64,000 bases of DNA from Bradyrhizobium sp. CSS354 (GCF_029051725.1 NZ_JAACFU010000002.1:310001-374000), one strand, 5' to 3'; positions 1-9,474 are shown, counted from the first letter of the stretch. The notes: generated by a model not told the origin, from the letters alone. Program-made: numbers and translations.

Positions 1-1214
1 ACGACGCCTTCGGTGTCGGCGTCCAGATGCAGTTCGTCGGCGAGCGCCGGGGTGATGGTCGAGACCTTGGCGCCCTGGAGAGGCGAGCGCGCGGTGATGA
101 CGAGCTCGTTGCGGCCGGTATCGGGCGCGGCGTCCAGCGCCACCGTCAGCTTGACCGGCTTGCCGCCGCGCTGCACGTCGATCTGCGCCGTGCCGCCGAG
201 CGGCCGTGTGGCGAAGCGATAGTCGAAGGCGTTGGGATCATCCACGGTCTGGCCGTCGATCGAGACGATCAGGTCGGAGGATTTCAGCCCGGCCTTGGCC
301 GCCGGTCCGTTCGGAACGACGCTTGCGACCAGCGCACCGGTCGGCGAACGCAGGCCGAGACTCTCGGCGATCTCCGGCGTCACCGCCTGCAGCTTCGCGC
401 CGAGCCAGGGCCGCTTTACCGCCTTGCCGCCGCCTTTGGCGGAGGCGACGACGACGCGCACCATGTTGGCGGGGATCGCGAAGCCGATGCCCTGCGAGCC
501 GCCGGAGCGAGAATAGATCGCGGTGTTGATGCCCGCGAGCCGGCCGTTCATGTCGACCAGCGCGCCGCCAGAATTGCCGGGATTGATCGCCGCGTCGGTC
601 TGGATGAAAAACTGGTAGTCGGTGATACCGACCTGCGTGCGCGCCAGGGCCGAGATGATGCCGTGGGTCACGGTCTGGCCGACGCCGAAGGGATTGCCGA
701 TCGCCATCACGACGTCGCCTACCAGCAGCTCGTCCGAATTGGTGAATTCGAGAGCCGGAAACTTCTCCTTGGTGTCCTTCAGACGCAGAACCGCGAGATC
801 GCTGCGAGAGTCCTTCAGCACGATCTCGGCCTCGAACTCACGTTTGTCCGACAGCGACACCTTGACCTGGTCGGCGCCTTCGATGACATGGACGTTGGTG
901 ACGACGAGCCCGGACGCATCGACGATCACGCCCGAACCGAGCGAGCGCTGCACCTGCTCCTGCTGCTGGCCGGGCACGCCGAAGAAGCGGCGGAAGATCG
1001 GGTCGTCGAGCAGCGGATTGCGGTTCTGCACCACCTTGGCGGCATAGACGTTGACGACTGCCGGCTGCACCCGCTGCACGATCGGCGCATAGGACAGCCG
1101 CAGTTCGGCGGGCGAGGACGGCACTCGGCGGTCTTGCGCGGCGGCCGGATTGAAGTTGGCCGAAAAGGCTATGCACAGCGCCGTGACGACGGCGGTCCAG
1201 GTCGATCGAAACAT
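1..1214 (-). CDS. DegP/HtrA-family periplasmic serine protease (3' end outside window)
   Basis: Trypsin-fold protease with PDZ domains that degrades or refolds damaged envelope proteins. The visible 404 codons start at an ATG at 1214 behind AGAGGTAGGA. A signal peptide (residues 1-26, cleavage after AAA before QD) sends it to the periplasm. The catalytic triad is readable: His109 in TNVHV, Asp139 in RSDLAV and Ser215 in NPGNSGGA. One PDZ domain follows from about residue 255 and a second has begun when the sequence leaves the window at position 1. The gene is truncated only by the window edge, not broken. It diverges from the porin gene on the right. Which of the several HtrA paralogues usual in rhizobia this is cannot be decided. 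Confidence 0.93.
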   Translation of the reverse strand, partial: MFRSTWTAVVTALCIAFSANFNPAAAQDRRVPSSPAELRLSYAPIVQRVQPAVVNVYAAKVVQNRNPLLDDPIFRRFFGVPGQQQEQVQRSLGSGVIVDASGLVVTNVHVIEGADQVKVSLSDKREFEAEIVLKDSRSDLAVLRLKDTKEKFPALEFTNSDELLVGDVVMAIGNPFGVGQTVTHGIISALARTQVGITDYQFFIQTDAAINPGNSGGALVDMNGRLAGINTAIYSRSGGSQGIGFAIPANMVRVVVASAKGGGKAVKRPWLGAKLQAVTPEIAESLGLRSPTGALVASVVPNGPAAKAGLKSSDLIVSIDGQTVDDPNAFDYRFATRPLGGTAQIDVQRGGKPVKLTVALDAAPDTGRNELVITARSPLQGAKVSTITPALADELHLDADTEGV

Positions 1215-1525
1215 TCCTACCTCTTGGAAAAGACGCCGGAATATAGGCGCGTTCGCCCCCCAATAGAAGGCGCCCGGCGGCATATTCGGCCCCCTTTTTG
1301 GTGTGTCCGGCCTGCAAGCTCTGCGTGCCAAATGGCAATTTGGCGGGGCTGTGCATTGGCATGATGTGCGTCATCTTGCATGGTGGTGCAAGGCGGATTC
1401 GGTTGCGACGAATTTACACCACTGGGAACCGCGCAACCGGGCGCAGCGTCGCGGGGCAGTCATCGATCATATCTAGGCTCTCCGGCAGCGACTTGGGGAA
1501 GTTCGTCAAACGATGGAGTCATGAC
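1215..1525. promoter_or_regulatory. divergent intergenic region between protease and porin genes
   Basis: These 311 bases separate two divergently read genes and must hold promoters for both. I see no convincing sigma-70 pair. Small dyads occur: CTTGCA/TGCAAG around TGGTGG (1375-1392) and GCCAAA/TTTGGC (about 1328-1345), which could be operators but are short enough to arise by chance. Confidence 0.3.
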
Positions 1526-3139
1526 GTGAGCAGGACAAGAATTGCAGCCACGGCGATTGGTCTCGCCGCCGCACTGGCAGCTTCGCAGGCCCAGGCCCAA
1601 TCGGCGAGCAGCAGTGACCAGGAGATCGCGCTCCTGAAGCAGCAGTTGAAGATGCTGGAGCAGAAGCTCGACAAACTCCAGAGCCAGACCGCCGCGAACA
1701 CTGCCGCTGCGGCAAAGGCCAGGACCGAAGCCAAGGCGGAGGCGAAAGCCGAAGCGCGTTCCGAAGCGAAGGCCGCGGTCGCCAACGCCAACGCGGCGAT
1801 CCCGCTCAAGGGACCGGCGCCCGCATCCGGCGTCGTCGTGACGATGCCGAATAACCGGCCGACCATCTGCACTGCCGATGGGGCAAACTGCGTCGGGATC
1901 ACAGGCCGCGTGCATTGGGATGTCGGCGGCTACGACTATCGGCCCAACACGGCGGCAACCGTGCCGCAAAAGCTCGACAGCGGCGAGAATGTCCGCCGCG
2001 CGCGCATCGGTCTCGCCGGCAAGTTCTTCCACGACTGGAATTTCGCGCTGGTCTACGACTTCGGCGGCTCCTCCGACGGGTTTGGCGGCGCAGCTCCGGG
2101 GTCGCTGCCCGGCGGCGGCGTCTCCGGCGTCGAGAATGCCTATCTCAGCTACACCGGCCTGAAACCGTTCGGCGGCAAGATGGCCATCGAGGGCGGCATC
2201 ATGGACCTGCCCTACACCCTCGATGAGGCCACGAGCTCCAACGACATCATGTTCATGGAGCGCGCCTCAGCCGGCATCGTCGCCACCAGCATCGCAGCGG
2301 GCGACTTCCGCTCGGCGATCGGCACGCGCTGGTACAACGACCAGCTCTGGATCGGCGGCTATGTCACGGGACCCTCGACCGGCGCGATCCATTCGGCGTC
2401 GAGCGTAGCACCGAACGGTGCTTCCGAGCAGTATGGCGCCGTCGCCCGCGTTGCCGGCCAGGTCGTCAGCGCCAAGGATTACTCGCTGCATCTTGGCGGA
2501 AACGCCGAATGGCTGATCCAGCCGTCGCGCAACATGGTGACGGGCGCACAGACGGTGACACTCAGCGACCGCCCGGAACTGCGCATCGATCCCACGGCAC
2601 TGGCCACGACCGGCGCAATCGCCAATGCCTCCGGCGCGCAGGTCTACAGCGTTGAAGCGGCCGCAACCTATGGACCACTGATCCTGCAAGGCGAGTATTT
2701 CTGGTACAACATCGATCGGAGCGCCAATACCGGCCTGCCGCCGCTGGGTGCGCCGAGCCTCAAATTCCAGGGCGGCTACGCGCAGGCCGGCTACGTGCTG
2801 ACAGGCGAGGGTCGCAGCTATAATGCGGCGAATGCGGCCTATGGCGGCGTCAAGCCGGCGCATCCGTTCTCGCTCGAGGGCGGCGGCTGGGGTGCGTGGG
2901 AAGTCGCGGGACGCTTCTCCACGATTGACCTCAACGATCAACTCGGGACCGCCACTGGCATCGCAGGCGGTCGGCAGACCGTCTACACGGCGGCGCTGAA
3001 CTGGTATGTCAACGGCAACGTCCGTTTCATGCTGGACTATTTGCATGGCACGGTGTCGAGGCAGGCCTCGCCGATCTCGACCGCCGATGTCGGCTCGAAG
3101 TTCGATGCGGTCGCGATGCGGACGCAGTTCGCGTTCTAG
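1526..3139 (+). CDS. phosphate-selective porin O/P-type outer-membrane protein
   Basis: Probable outer-membrane beta-barrel channel of the OprO/OprP type, about 537 residues. The start is taken as GTG 1526, seven bases after GGAG (1515-1518), because it begins directly with a signal peptide (MSRTRIAATAIGLAAALAAS, then QAQAQ). The longer upstream frame has no signal sequence. After cleavage comes a coiled-coil segment (EIALLKQQLKMLEQKLDKL) and an Ala/Lys/Glu-rich stretch, as in trimeric porins with a periplasmic coiled coil. The rest is rich in alternating aromatic and glycine residues and ends in Phe (MRTQFAF), the usual barrel insertion signal. Substrate selectivity is not provable from sequence. 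Confidence 0.85.
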   Translation: MSRTRIAATAIGLAAALAASQAQAQSASSSDQEIALLKQQLKMLEQKLDKLQSQTAANTAAAAKARTEAKAEAKAEARSEAKAAVANANAAIPLKGPAPASGVVVTMPNNRPTICTADGANCVGITGRVHWDVGGYDYRPNTAATVPQKLDSGENVRRARIGLAGKFFHDWNFALVYDFGGSSDGFGGAAPGSLPGGGVSGVENAYLSYTGLKPFGGKMAIEGGIMDLPYTLDEATSSNDIMFMERASAGIVATSIAAGDFRSAIGTRWYNDQLWIGGYVTGPSTGAIHSASSVAPNGASEQYGAVARVAGQVVSAKDYSLHLGGNAEWLIQPSRNMVTGAQTVTLSDRPELRIDPTALATTGAIANASGAQVYSVEAAATYGPLILQGEYFWYNIDRSANTGLPPLGAPSLKFQGGYAQAGYVLTGEGRSYNAANAAYGGVKPAHPFSLEGGGWGAWEVAGRFSTIDLNDQLGTATGIAGGRQTVYTAALNWYVNGNVRFMLDYLHGTVSRQASPISTADVGSKFDAVAMRTQFAF

Positions 3140-3151
3140 GTCTCGCCTGTC

Positions 3152-3183
3152 GTCCCGGGGCGCGCAAAACGCGGACCCGGGAC
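3152..3183. repeat. inverted repeat downstream of porin gene
   Basis: GTCCCGGG (3152-3159) pairs with CCCGGGAC (3176-3183), with a nested CGCG/CGCG around CAAAA. There is no T-run, so it is not a clear intrinsic terminator. It resembles short intergenic palindromes that are common in Bradyrhizobium genomes (from memory). Confidence 0.5.
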
Positions 3184-3221
3184 CCCGCATCTGCAACGCC
3201 GCTATCTGAAGGAGACTAGCC

Positions 3222-4235
3222 ATGAAGGCCGTTGGTTACAAAAAGTCGCTTCCGATCGAGGAACAGGACGCGCTGTGCGATTTCGAGACCGCTAAGCCCG
3301 AACCCAAGGGCCGTGATATCCGCGTGGCCGTGAAGGCGATCTCGGCCAATCCGGTCGACTACAAGGTGCGCAAGCGCGCCGCCCCGCCCGAGGGGGAAAC
3401 GAAGATTTTGGGCTATGACGCGGCCGGCGTGATCGAAGCCGTTGGTCCCGACGTCACGTTGTTCAAGCCGGGCGACGAGGTATTTTACGCCGGCTCGATC
3501 CTGCGCCAGGGCACCAATTCCGAATTCCATCTGGTTGACGAGCGTATCGTCGGCAACAAGCCGAAGAGCCTGTCGTTCGCGCAGGCAGCCGCCCTTCCCC
3601 TCACCTCCATCACCGCCTGGGAGCTGTTGTTCGACCGGCTTGGTGCGGTGCCCGGCAAGAGTGTCGATCCGCGTACGCTCTTGATCACGGGCGGCGCCGG
3701 CGGTGTCGGCTCGATCCTGATCCAGCTCGCCCGCCGCCTCACCGGGCTGACGGTGCTCGCGACCGCGACGCGGCCGGAATCGCAAAAATGGTGCCTCGAT
3801 CTCGGCGCGCATGCGGTGATTGACCACGGTAAGCCGATGAAGGAGCAGATCGAGAAGCTCAAGCTGCCGCCGGTCGCGCTGGTGGCGAGCCTCACCTTCA
3901 CGGACCAGCACTACAAGAGCATCGCCGATTTGATGGCGCCACAGGGGCGGTTCGGTCTGATCGACGATCCCCCGGAGTTCACCATGAGCACGTTCAAGGG
4001 CAAGGCGATCTCGGTGCATTGGGAATCGATGTTCACGCGCTCATCGTTCCAGACCGCCGACATGATCGCGCAGCATCATCTGCTGAACGACGTCGCCGAC
4101 CTCATCGACAAGGGCGTGCTGCGCACGACGCTCGACCAGACCTTTGGCACGATCAATGCGGCCAATCTCAAGCGGGCCCACGCGCTTTTGGAGAGCGGCA
4201 AGTCGCGCGGCAAGATCGTGCTGGAGGGGTGGTAG
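3222..4235 (+). CDS. zinc-independent medium-chain alcohol dehydrogenase/quinone oxidoreductase-like protein
   Basis: Medium-chain dehydrogenase/reductase of 337 residues, close to the 'zinc-type alcohol dehydrogenase-like' group. The N-terminal GroES-like domain (about 1-140) carries GYDAAGVIEAVG in place of the GHE motif, and the zinc-binding cysteines are missing, so it should act without zinc. The Rossmann domain has GGAGGVGSILIQLARR near residue 155, the NADP(H) site. The start is well set by AGGAGA before ATG 3222. The natural substrate is unknown; relatives reduce quinones or enones. It is read alone, convergent with the ClC gene, which ends 3 bases downstream. Confidence 0.88.
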   Translation: MKAVGYKKSLPIEEQDALCDFETAKPEPKGRDIRVAVKAISANPVDYKVRKRAAPPEGETKILGYDAAGVIEAVGPDVTLFKPGDEVFYAGSILRQGTNSEFHLVDERIVGNKPKSLSFAQAAALPLTSITAWELLFDRLGAVPGKSVDPRTLLITGGAGGVGSILIQLARRLTGLTVLATATRPESQKWCLDLGAHAVIDHGKPMKEQIEKLKLPPVALVASLTFTDQHYKSIADLMAPQGRFGLIDDPPEFTMSTFKGKAISVHWESMFTRSSFQTADMIAQHHLLNDVADLIDKGVLRTTLDQTFGTINAANLKRAHALLESGKSRGKIVLEGW

Positions 4236-4238
4236 GTC

Positions 4239-5564
4239 TTAGCGCGAAGTGGGCGCCGCATTCGTCTCAGGCGGACGCGTCGCCCGCTCGATAAAGCCCT
4301 TGGCGAGCGCGTGGTAGATCCCTTCCTCGCAGATCATCCGCGATGTGGCATGTGCAATCAGGGCGGCGGCCATCAACGGCACCACCATGGCATGGTTATC
4401 GGTCATCTCGGTCACGATGACGAAAGCGGTGATCGGCGCCTGCACCACACCGGCAAAATAGGAGACCATGCCGAGCAACATGATCGCACCGAGCGGAGCG
4501 TCGTGGAAGAAGGATGCGATATTGCTGCCGAGGCCGGCACCGACGGCGAGTGACGGCGAAAAAATTCCGCCGGGTATGCCACTGATCGCCGCGAAGGTGG
4601 TGGCGAGAAGCTTGAGGATGCCGAAGTCCTGCGGCAGCGGTGCGCCCTGCTCCAGGGCCGTCTTTACCTGCTGGTAGCCTGTGCCATAGATCGTATCGCC
4701 GGAGACGATGCCGCAGATCGCGACCGCCAATCCGCACGCAAGCGCGAACCACAGAGGGTGGCCCTTCACCGCGCGTCCGAAAGGATGGGCCAAGCCGCGC
4801 GCCATCACGATGACGATGCGGCTGAAGAGGCCGCCGGCCAAACCGCCGACCACGCCGCACACCGGAACCGCCAGCCAGTCGGCACCGGGGGCCAGCGACA
4901 TCGCACTGCTGCCGAAATAGGCGTAGTTGCCCATCAGCGCGAGCGAGGTCAGGCCGGCCGCGATCACCGCCGCGATGATGAGACTGCTGGTACGCGTCTC
5001 GAAAGCCCGGCTCATCTCCTCGATGCCGAAGACGCCTGCCAGCGGCGTGTTGAAGGCGGCCGCGACGCCGGCGGCCGCGCCGGCCAGGATCAATCCGGGC
5101 TGGCGGCGTGGCGAGACGCGTCCGAGCGCGAACATGATGGAAGCGCCGACTTGAACGCTCGGTCCTTCCCGGCCGACCGAGCCACCGCACAGCAGACCGA
5201 ACAAGGTGAGGATCACCTTGCCGATCGCGATTCGGGTCGAGACCAGGCTCTCGCGCGCCGTCTGGTCGGTCAGATGCCGTGCGGCGATCGCCTGAGGAAT
5301 GCCGCTGCCCTGTGCGTTCGGGAACAGCCGGGTGGTTAGATAGGCCGAGAGCATGAAGCCGAGAGGTGTCACCGCGAGCACGGCGTACCGGGACTGGGCC
5401 AACAGCAGCGCAAAGGCGTGCTGGGCGAGATCGGCGAGTTGCGCCAGCGCCACCGCCGCGGCGCCAACCCCGATCCCACCGAGCACGAAGATTGCCCGCC
5501 GCTGCCATCGCGCGGATGTCAGCCTGAACAGGCGTTTATGGCGCGTCGACAGGGGCCAGAGCAT
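4239..5564 (-). CDS. ClC-family chloride channel/transporter
   Basis: Integral inner-membrane protein of 441 residues with the ClC anion-pathway motifs in order: GSGIP (about residue 87), GREGPSVQ (about 130) and GIFSPSLAVG (about 335). The Glu of GREGP is the external gating glutamate, and the FGIEEM segment keeps the internal proton glutamate known from E. coli ClcA. This suggests a Cl-/H+ exchanger and not a passive channel. There are no C-terminal CBS domains. It is a single gene, tail-to-tail with the dehydrogenase gene, with 56 bases between its start and the end of the DUF1330 gene upstream. Confidence 0.93.
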   Translation of the reverse strand: MLWPLSTRHKRLFRLTSARWQRRAIFVLGGIGVGAAAVALAQLADLAQHAFALLLAQSRYAVLAVTPLGFMLSAYLTTRLFPNAQGSGIPQAIAARHLTDQTARESLVSTRIAIGKVILTLFGLLCGGSVGREGPSVQVGASIMFALGRVSPRRQPGLILAGAAAGVAAAFNTPLAGVFGIEEMSRAFETRTSSLIIAAVIAAGLTSLALMGNYAYFGSSAMSLAPGADWLAVPVCGVVGGLAGGLFSRIVIVMARGLAHPFGRAVKGHPLWFALACGLAVAICGIVSGDTIYGTGYQQVKTALEQGAPLPQDFGILKLLATTFAAISGIPGGIFSPSLAVGAGLGSNIASFFHDAPLGAIMLLGMVSYFAGVVQAPITAFVIVTEMTDNHAMVVPLMAAALIAHATSRMICEEGIYHALAKGFIERATRPPETNAAPTSR

Positions 5565-5620
5565 GAGCCGGAGTTTTAGCCGGTCACGTCGTGAATTGAA
5601 GGGGCAAGCGAGCAGACCAG

Positions 5621-5917
5621 CTAGACTGGAACCACGCCTTCAACGAACATCAACCGCCGCTCCAGCGCGGTCCGCCGCAGTTTGAGCGCCGCCGCATATT
5701 CCGGCGACGCGTACCATTCGCGCGCGCGTTCGATCGAGGGAAACTCTACGATGATGATGGTCTTGGGCGGCGGGCCGCCCTCCACCACCTCAGCGGCACC
5801 GCCGCGCGCGAGGTAGCGGCCGCCATATTGCGCGATGGTTTGCGCCGCCAAGCCGCGATAGGCCTCCATCGCGGCCTGATCGCGCGCCTCGACCTCCGAG
5901 ATCACATAGGCCGGCAT
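5621..5917 (-). CDS. DUF1330 family small protein
   Basis: Ninety-eight residues with the DUF1330 pattern: MPAYVISEVE at the start, GGRYLARGG in the middle, TIIIVEFPS, then WYASPEY. The family has a dimeric alpha/beta-barrel (ferredoxin-like) fold and no settled biochemical role. It begins 9 bases after the SDR gene ends, so the two form an operon. The pairing suggests a shared catabolic or detoxifying role, but this is inference only. Confidence 0.88.
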   Translation of the reverse strand: MPAYVISEVEARDQAAMEAYRGLAAQTIAQYGGRYLARGGAAEVVEGGPPPKTIIIVEFPSIERAREWYASPEYAAALKLRRTALERRLMFVEGVVPV

Positions 5918-5926
5918 GAATTGGCC

Positions 5927-6715
5927 TCAGGCAATCGTGTTGACGATGCCGCCTTCCGCGCGCAGCGCCGCACCGTTGGTTGCGGACGCTTCCTTCGAGG
6001 CGACATAGACCACCATGTTGGCGATTTCGTCGACGCTGGCGAAGCGCTGGAGCAGCGAGCTTGGGCGATGCTGTTTGACGAAATTGGCCGCGGCCTCATC
6101 GACCGACTGGCCGTTCTGCTTGGCAAGATCCTTCACGAACGTCTCCACGCCCTCCGACATGGTCGGGCCCGGCAGCACGGAATTGACGGTGACGCCGGTG
6201 CCGCGTGTGAGCTGCGCCAGGCCGCGCGCGACCGAGAGCTGGGCCGTCTTGCTCATTCCATAGTGGATCATCTCGACGGGAATGTTGAGCCCGGACTCCG
6301 ACGAGATGAAGACGATTCGGCCCCAGTTACGCTTGAGCATGCCGTTCATATACGCGCGCGAGAGACGCACGCCGCTCATCACGTTGACCTCGAAGAAGCG
6401 ACTCCAGTCCTCGTCCGGAATGTCGAAAAAATCTTTCGACGCGAAGATGCCGGCATTGTTGATGAGGATGTCGACGTCTGGCAGCGCCGCGGCTAGCGCC
6501 TTGCAGCCGGCAGCGGTCGAGACGTCGGCGGCGATGCCGCGGACCTTGGCCCCCGCTCCCTCCAGCTTGCGCACGGCCGCATCGACCTTGTCCTGGCCGC
6601 GTCCGTTGATCACGACGCTCGCACCCGAGCCGGCAAGGCCCTCGGCGATGGCGTGGCCGATCCCGGCGGTCGAGCCGGTCACGAGGGCGGTCTTTCCGGA
6701 AAGGTCGATGTTCAT
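5927..6715 (-). CDS. short-chain dehydrogenase/reductase (SDR)
   Basis: Classical SDR, 262 residues from ATG 6715, which follows GGAGAT. An in-frame ATG further upstream would add about 75 unrelated residues and is rejected. The NAD(P) motif is TGSTAGIG (about residues 13-20), NNAG supports the cofactor site, and the catalytic Ser-Tyr-Lys is in SSESGLNIPVEMIHYGMSK. The substrate is not identifiable. It is the first gene of a two-gene unit with the DUF1330 gene. Confidence 0.92.
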   Translation of the reverse strand: MNIDLSGKTALVTGSTAGIGHAIAEGLAGSGASVVINGRGQDKVDAAVRKLEGAGAKVRGIAADVSTAAGCKALAAALPDVDILINNAGIFASKDFFDIPDEDWSRFFEVNVMSGVRLSRAYMNGMLKRNWGRIVFISSESGLNIPVEMIHYGMSKTAQLSVARGLAQLTRGTGVTVNSVLPGPTMSEGVETFVKDLAKQNGQSVDEAAANFVKQHRPSSLLQRFASVDEIANMVVYVASKEASATNGAALRAEGGIVNTIA

Positions 6716-6820
6716 GCGTGATCTCCGTTGATGCTGACGGAGATATTGGGCGCTACCGGCACGATAGCAATCGGCACTCACCGACGCGTGAGGAACGGGA
6801 CCTAACGAACAAGGACGGCT

Positions 6821-6852
6821 AATAAAAAAGCGGCGCCCGAAGGCGCCGCTTT
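6821..6852 (-). terminator. intrinsic terminator after rplQ
   Basis: An 11-bp perfect stem (6827-6837 with 6842-6852) closes a UUCG-type tetraloop and, on the reverse strand, is followed by a T-run ending in ATT. It lies about 23 bases past the rplQ stop and should end the long ribosomal transcription unit. Confidence 0.93.
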
Positions 6853-6875
6853 CTGAAAACTCTCTACCGGTCGGC

Positions 6876-7292
6876 TTACGCCGCCTCGGCTTCCTTTTCC
6901 TGCACCGGACCGGAGTCCTGGCCCTTGGCATCAACGTCACGATCGACGAACTCGATCACGGCCATCGCGGCGTTGTCGCCGTAGCGGAAGCCGGCCTTGA
7001 TGATGCGGGTGTAGCCGCCTTGGCGATCCTTGTAGCGGGGCGCGAGCGTGTCGAACAGCTTCCGGACCTGATCCTTGTCGCGCATCTCGGAGATGGCCTG
7101 GCGGCGCATGGCCAGCCCGCCCTTCTTGCCGAGGGTAATCAGCTTCTCGACGATCGGACGCAATTCCTTCGCCTTCGGCAGCGTGGTGACGATCTGCTCG
7201 TGCTTGATCAGCGCGGCGCACATGTTGGCGAACATCGCGCGGCGATGCTCGGCGGTGCGGTTGAGCTTACGATGAACCTTGCCGTGACGCAT
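6876..7292 (-). CDS. rplQ: 50S ribosomal protein L17
   Basis: L17, 138 residues. It opens with [20 protein letters not shown], the conserved L17 N-terminus, which lies near the peptide exit tunnel. The last 20 residues are an acidic tail ([18 protein letters not shown]) beyond the conserved core, as often in rhizobial L17. It is the last gene of the alpha-operon segment, after rpoA, with a strong terminator downstream. Confidence 0.98.
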   Translation of the reverse strand: MRHGKVHRKLNRTAEHRRAMFANMCAALIKHEQIVTTLPKAKELRPIVEKLITLGKKGGLAMRRQAISEMRDKDQVRKLFDTLAPRYKDRQGGYTRIIKAGFRYGDNAAMAVIEFVDRDVDAKGQDSGPVQEKEAEAA

Positions 7293-7369
7293 TTTTTCAT
7301 TCCTTGAATTTCATTCGTCGCGACGGTTCGTCGGACCAGTTGCTCAGGTGGGCTGCCTGCGTTCGCCCG

Positions 7370-7396
7370 CTAAGGCGCGATGAATTCGCGCCTTAG
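7370..7396 (-). other. intercistronic hairpin between rpoA and rplQ
   Basis: A perfect 11-bp stem (7370-7380 with 7386-7396) with loop TGAAT. No T-run follows on the reverse strand, so it is more likely an RNA processing or stability element than a terminator. Confidence 0.55.
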
Positions 7397-7412
7397 CCTG
7401 TTGTCGTTCGGA

Positions 7413-8444
7413 TCAGTAGTGATCCTCGAAGCGCTTGGCGAGCTCGTCGATATTCTCCGGCGGCCAGCCCGGCACTTCCATGCCGAGGTGCAGACCCATC
7501 TGGGCCAGCACTTCCTTGATCTCGTTCAGCGACTTGCGGCCGAAGTTCGGAGTGCGGAGCATTTCCGCTTCGCTCTTCTGCACGAGGTCGCCGATGTAGA
7601 CGATGTTGTCGTTCTTCAAGCAATTGGCCGAACGCACCGACAGCTCGAGTTCGTCCACCTTCTTGAGGAAGGCCGGGTTGAAGGCGAGGTCCGGGATGAT
7701 CTCCTGGGCGACTTCCTTGCGCGGCTCTTCGAAGTTGACGAACACGTTGAGCTGATCCTGCAGGATGCGCGCGGCGTAGGCCACGGAATCATCCGGCGTC
7801 AGCGCGCCGTTGGTCTCGATTGTCATGGTCAGCTTGTCGTAGTCGAGGATCTGGCCCTCGCGGGTGTTCTCGACCTTGTAGGAGACCTTGCGGACCGGCG
7901 AGTACAGGCTGTCGACCGGGATCAGGCCGATCGGCGCGTCCTCGGGGCGGTTGCGCTCGGCGGGAACGTAGCCCTTGCCGGTTGCGACCGTGAACTCCAT
8001 GCGGATCTCGGCGCCCTCGTCGAGCGTGCAGATCTGCAGGTCGGGATTGAGCACGACGACGTCGCCCACGGTCTGGATGTCGCCGGCGGTGACGACGCCC
8101 GGGCCGGACTTCTTGACGACCATGCGCTTGGGGCCTTCGCCCTGCATCTTGATCGAGATGTCCTTGATGTTGAGCACGATGTCGGTGACGTCCTCACGGA
8201 CGCCCGCGATCGAGGAGAACTCGTGCAGCACGCCGTCGATGTGCACCGACTGCACCGCCGCGCCCTGGAGCGAGGACAGCAGGATGCGGCGCAGCGCGTT
8301 GCCGAGCGTCTGGCCGAAGCCGCGCTCGAGCGGTTCGGCGACGATGGTCGCGAAACGGGTCGGATCGCTGCCGGGCTGTACCTGCAGCTTGTTCGGCCGA
8401 ATCAGTTCTTGCCAATTTTTCTGGATCGTCACTGTTTCACCCAT
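7413..8444 (-). CDS. rpoA: DNA-directed RNA polymerase alpha subunit
   Basis: Alpha subunit, 343 residues, which nucleates polymerase assembly as a dimer. The N-terminal domain (about 1-235) shows [17 protein letters not shown] for dimerisation. A linker leads to the C-terminal domain (about 255-320; [16 protein letters not shown], then FGRKSLNEI), which contacts UP elements and activators. The length matches the rhizobial family. It sits between rpsK and rplQ as in other bacteria. A terminator-like hairpin precedes it and could lower its expression relative to the r-protein genes. Confidence 0.99.
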   Translation of the reverse strand: MGETVTIQKNWQELIRPNKLQVQPGSDPTRFATIVAEPLERGFGQTLGNALRRILLSSLQGAAVQSVHIDGVLHEFSSIAGVREDVTDIVLNIKDISIKMQGEGPKRMVVKKSGPGVVTAGDIQTVGDVVVLNPDLQICTLDEGAEIRMEFTVATGKGYVPAERNRPEDAPIGLIPVDSLYSPVRKVSYKVENTREGQILDYDKLTMTIETNGALTPDDSVAYAARILQDQLNVFVNFEEPRKEVAQEIIPDLAFNPAFLKKVDELELSVRSANCLKNDNIVYIGDLVQKSEAEMLRTPNFGRKSLNEIKEVLAQMGLHLGMEVPGWPPENIDELAKRFEDHY

Positions 8445-8515
8445 ACAGGCCAGTCAGACTGCTGTTGCAGGCACTGGCGTTGGAGAAAGGCCGCAGATCA
8501 TTTCCACGGCTTTGC

Positions 8516-8549
8516 AAAAAATCATTGCGGGCGCCAATGCGCCCGCAAT
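8516..8549 (-). terminator. terminator-like hairpin between rpsK and rpoA
   Basis: A perfect 11-bp GC-rich stem (8524-8534 with 8539-8549), loop CAAT, followed on the reverse strand by GA and six T residues (8516-8521). This has the form of an intrinsic terminator but lies inside the operon, so partial termination (attenuation) is the likely role. Confidence 0.7.
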
Positions 8550-8555
8550 CTGGTA

Positions 8556-8945
8556 TCAAACGCGCCGACGCTTGCGGGGACGGCAACCGTTGTGCGGGAT
8601 CGTGGTCACGTCACGGATCGAGGTGACGGTGAAGCCCGCGGCCTGGAGCGCCCGGAGCGCCGATTCGCGGCCCGAACCGGGACCGGCGACTTCGACTTCC
8701 AGCGTGCGCATGCCGTGCTCCTGCGCCTTCTTCGACACGTCCTCGGCGGCAACCTGTGCGGCATACGGGGTCGACTTGCGCGAGCCCTTGAAGCCCATCG
8801 TGCCGGCGGAGGACCAGGCAATCGTGTTGCCCTGCGCGTCGGTGATGGTGATGGTCGTGTTGTTGAACGACGAGTTCACGTGCGCGACGCCGGAGGCGAT
8901 GTTCTTGCGCTCACGACGACGAACGCGGGTGGCTTCCTTGCCCAT
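8556..8945 (-). CDS. rpsK: 30S ribosomal protein S11
   Basis: S11, 129 residues. The conserved segments [35 protein letters not shown] and the C-terminal [11 protein letters not shown] are all present. It forms part of the platform of the small subunit near the mRNA exit. It lies between rpsM and rpoA, the normal alpha-operon place. There is no rpsD in this operon, as is usual in alphaproteobacteria. Confidence 0.98.
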   Translation of the reverse strand: MGKEATRVRRRERKNIASGVAHVNSSFNNTTITITDAQGNTIAWSSAGTMGFKGSRKSTPYAAQVAAEDVSKKAQEHGMRTLEVEVAGPGSGRESALRALQAAGFTVTSIRDVTTIPHNGCRPRKRRRV

Positions 8946-9010
8946 AGACTACCTTTCCTGAAGATCTCAAACGCCGCCGTAATGCCAGCGGCTACACCTG
9001 TGGAACGAAA

Positions 9011-9049
9011 GGCGCGTGGCGAACGGGTCATCCCCTTTCGCCACACGCC
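9011..9049 (-). other. intercistronic hairpin between rpsM and rpsK
   Basis: Thirteen-base arms (9011-9023 and 9037-9049) pair with a single mismatch. There is no T-run. It fills most of the 122-base gap between the two genes. Confidence 0.5.
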
Positions 9050-9067
9050 GTGATTGGATGCGAAAAC

Positions 9068-9436
9068 TTACTTCTTCTTGCCGGCGATGGCCTTGGCCGG
9101 ACCCTTGCGCGTGCGCGCGTTGGTGTGGGTACGCTGGCCACGCACCGGCAGACCGCGACGATGGCGCAGGCCGCGGTAGCAGCCGAGGTCCATCAGACGC
9201 TTGATGTTGATGCCGACCTCACGACGCAAATCGCCCTCGACGAGATAGTCGCGGTCGATCACTTCGCGGATCTGAAGCACTTCGGCGTCGCTGAGCTGAT
9301 TGACCCGACGATCGTCTGGGATCTTGACCTTCTCCATGATCTCACCGGCGATCTTCTGGCCGATGCCATGGATGTACTGGAGCGCGATCAGCACGCGCTT
9401 GTTGGTCGGGATGTTCACGCCGGCAATACGGGCCAC
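9068..9436 (-). CDS. rpsM: 30S ribosomal protein S13
   Basis: S13, 122 residues. It begins [15 protein letters not shown], has the helix-two-turn-helix motif in the first half, and ends in a basic tail ([21 protein letters not shown]) that reaches the P-site. The RBS is AGGAGAG. It contacts S19 in the head and L5 in intersubunit bridge B1b. First gene of the alpha-type segment, following adk. Confidence 0.98.
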   Translation of the reverse strand: MARIAGVNIPTNKRVLIALQYIHGIGQKIAGEIMEKVKIPDDRRVNQLSDAEVLQIREVIDRDYLVEGDLRREVGINIKRLMDLGCYRGLRHRRGLPVRGQRTHTNARTRKGPAKAIAGKKK

Positions 9437-9454
9437 GGCCTTCTCTCCTGTCGC

Positions 9455-9474
9455 CGATTCCTCGTCAGGAATCG
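9455..9474 (-). other. hairpin just upstream of rpsM
   Basis: Perfect 8-bp stem CGATTCCT/AGGAATCG with loop CGTC. It lies about 20 bases before the rpsM start codon and next to its ribosome-binding site, so it could influence rpsM translation or mark the adk-rpsM border. No role is shown. Confidence 0.45.

Noticed and set aside
27..1364. Forward 445-codon frame at the left edge
   Set aside because: Antisense to the DegP-like gene, which has a signal peptide, RBS and full catalytic triad.
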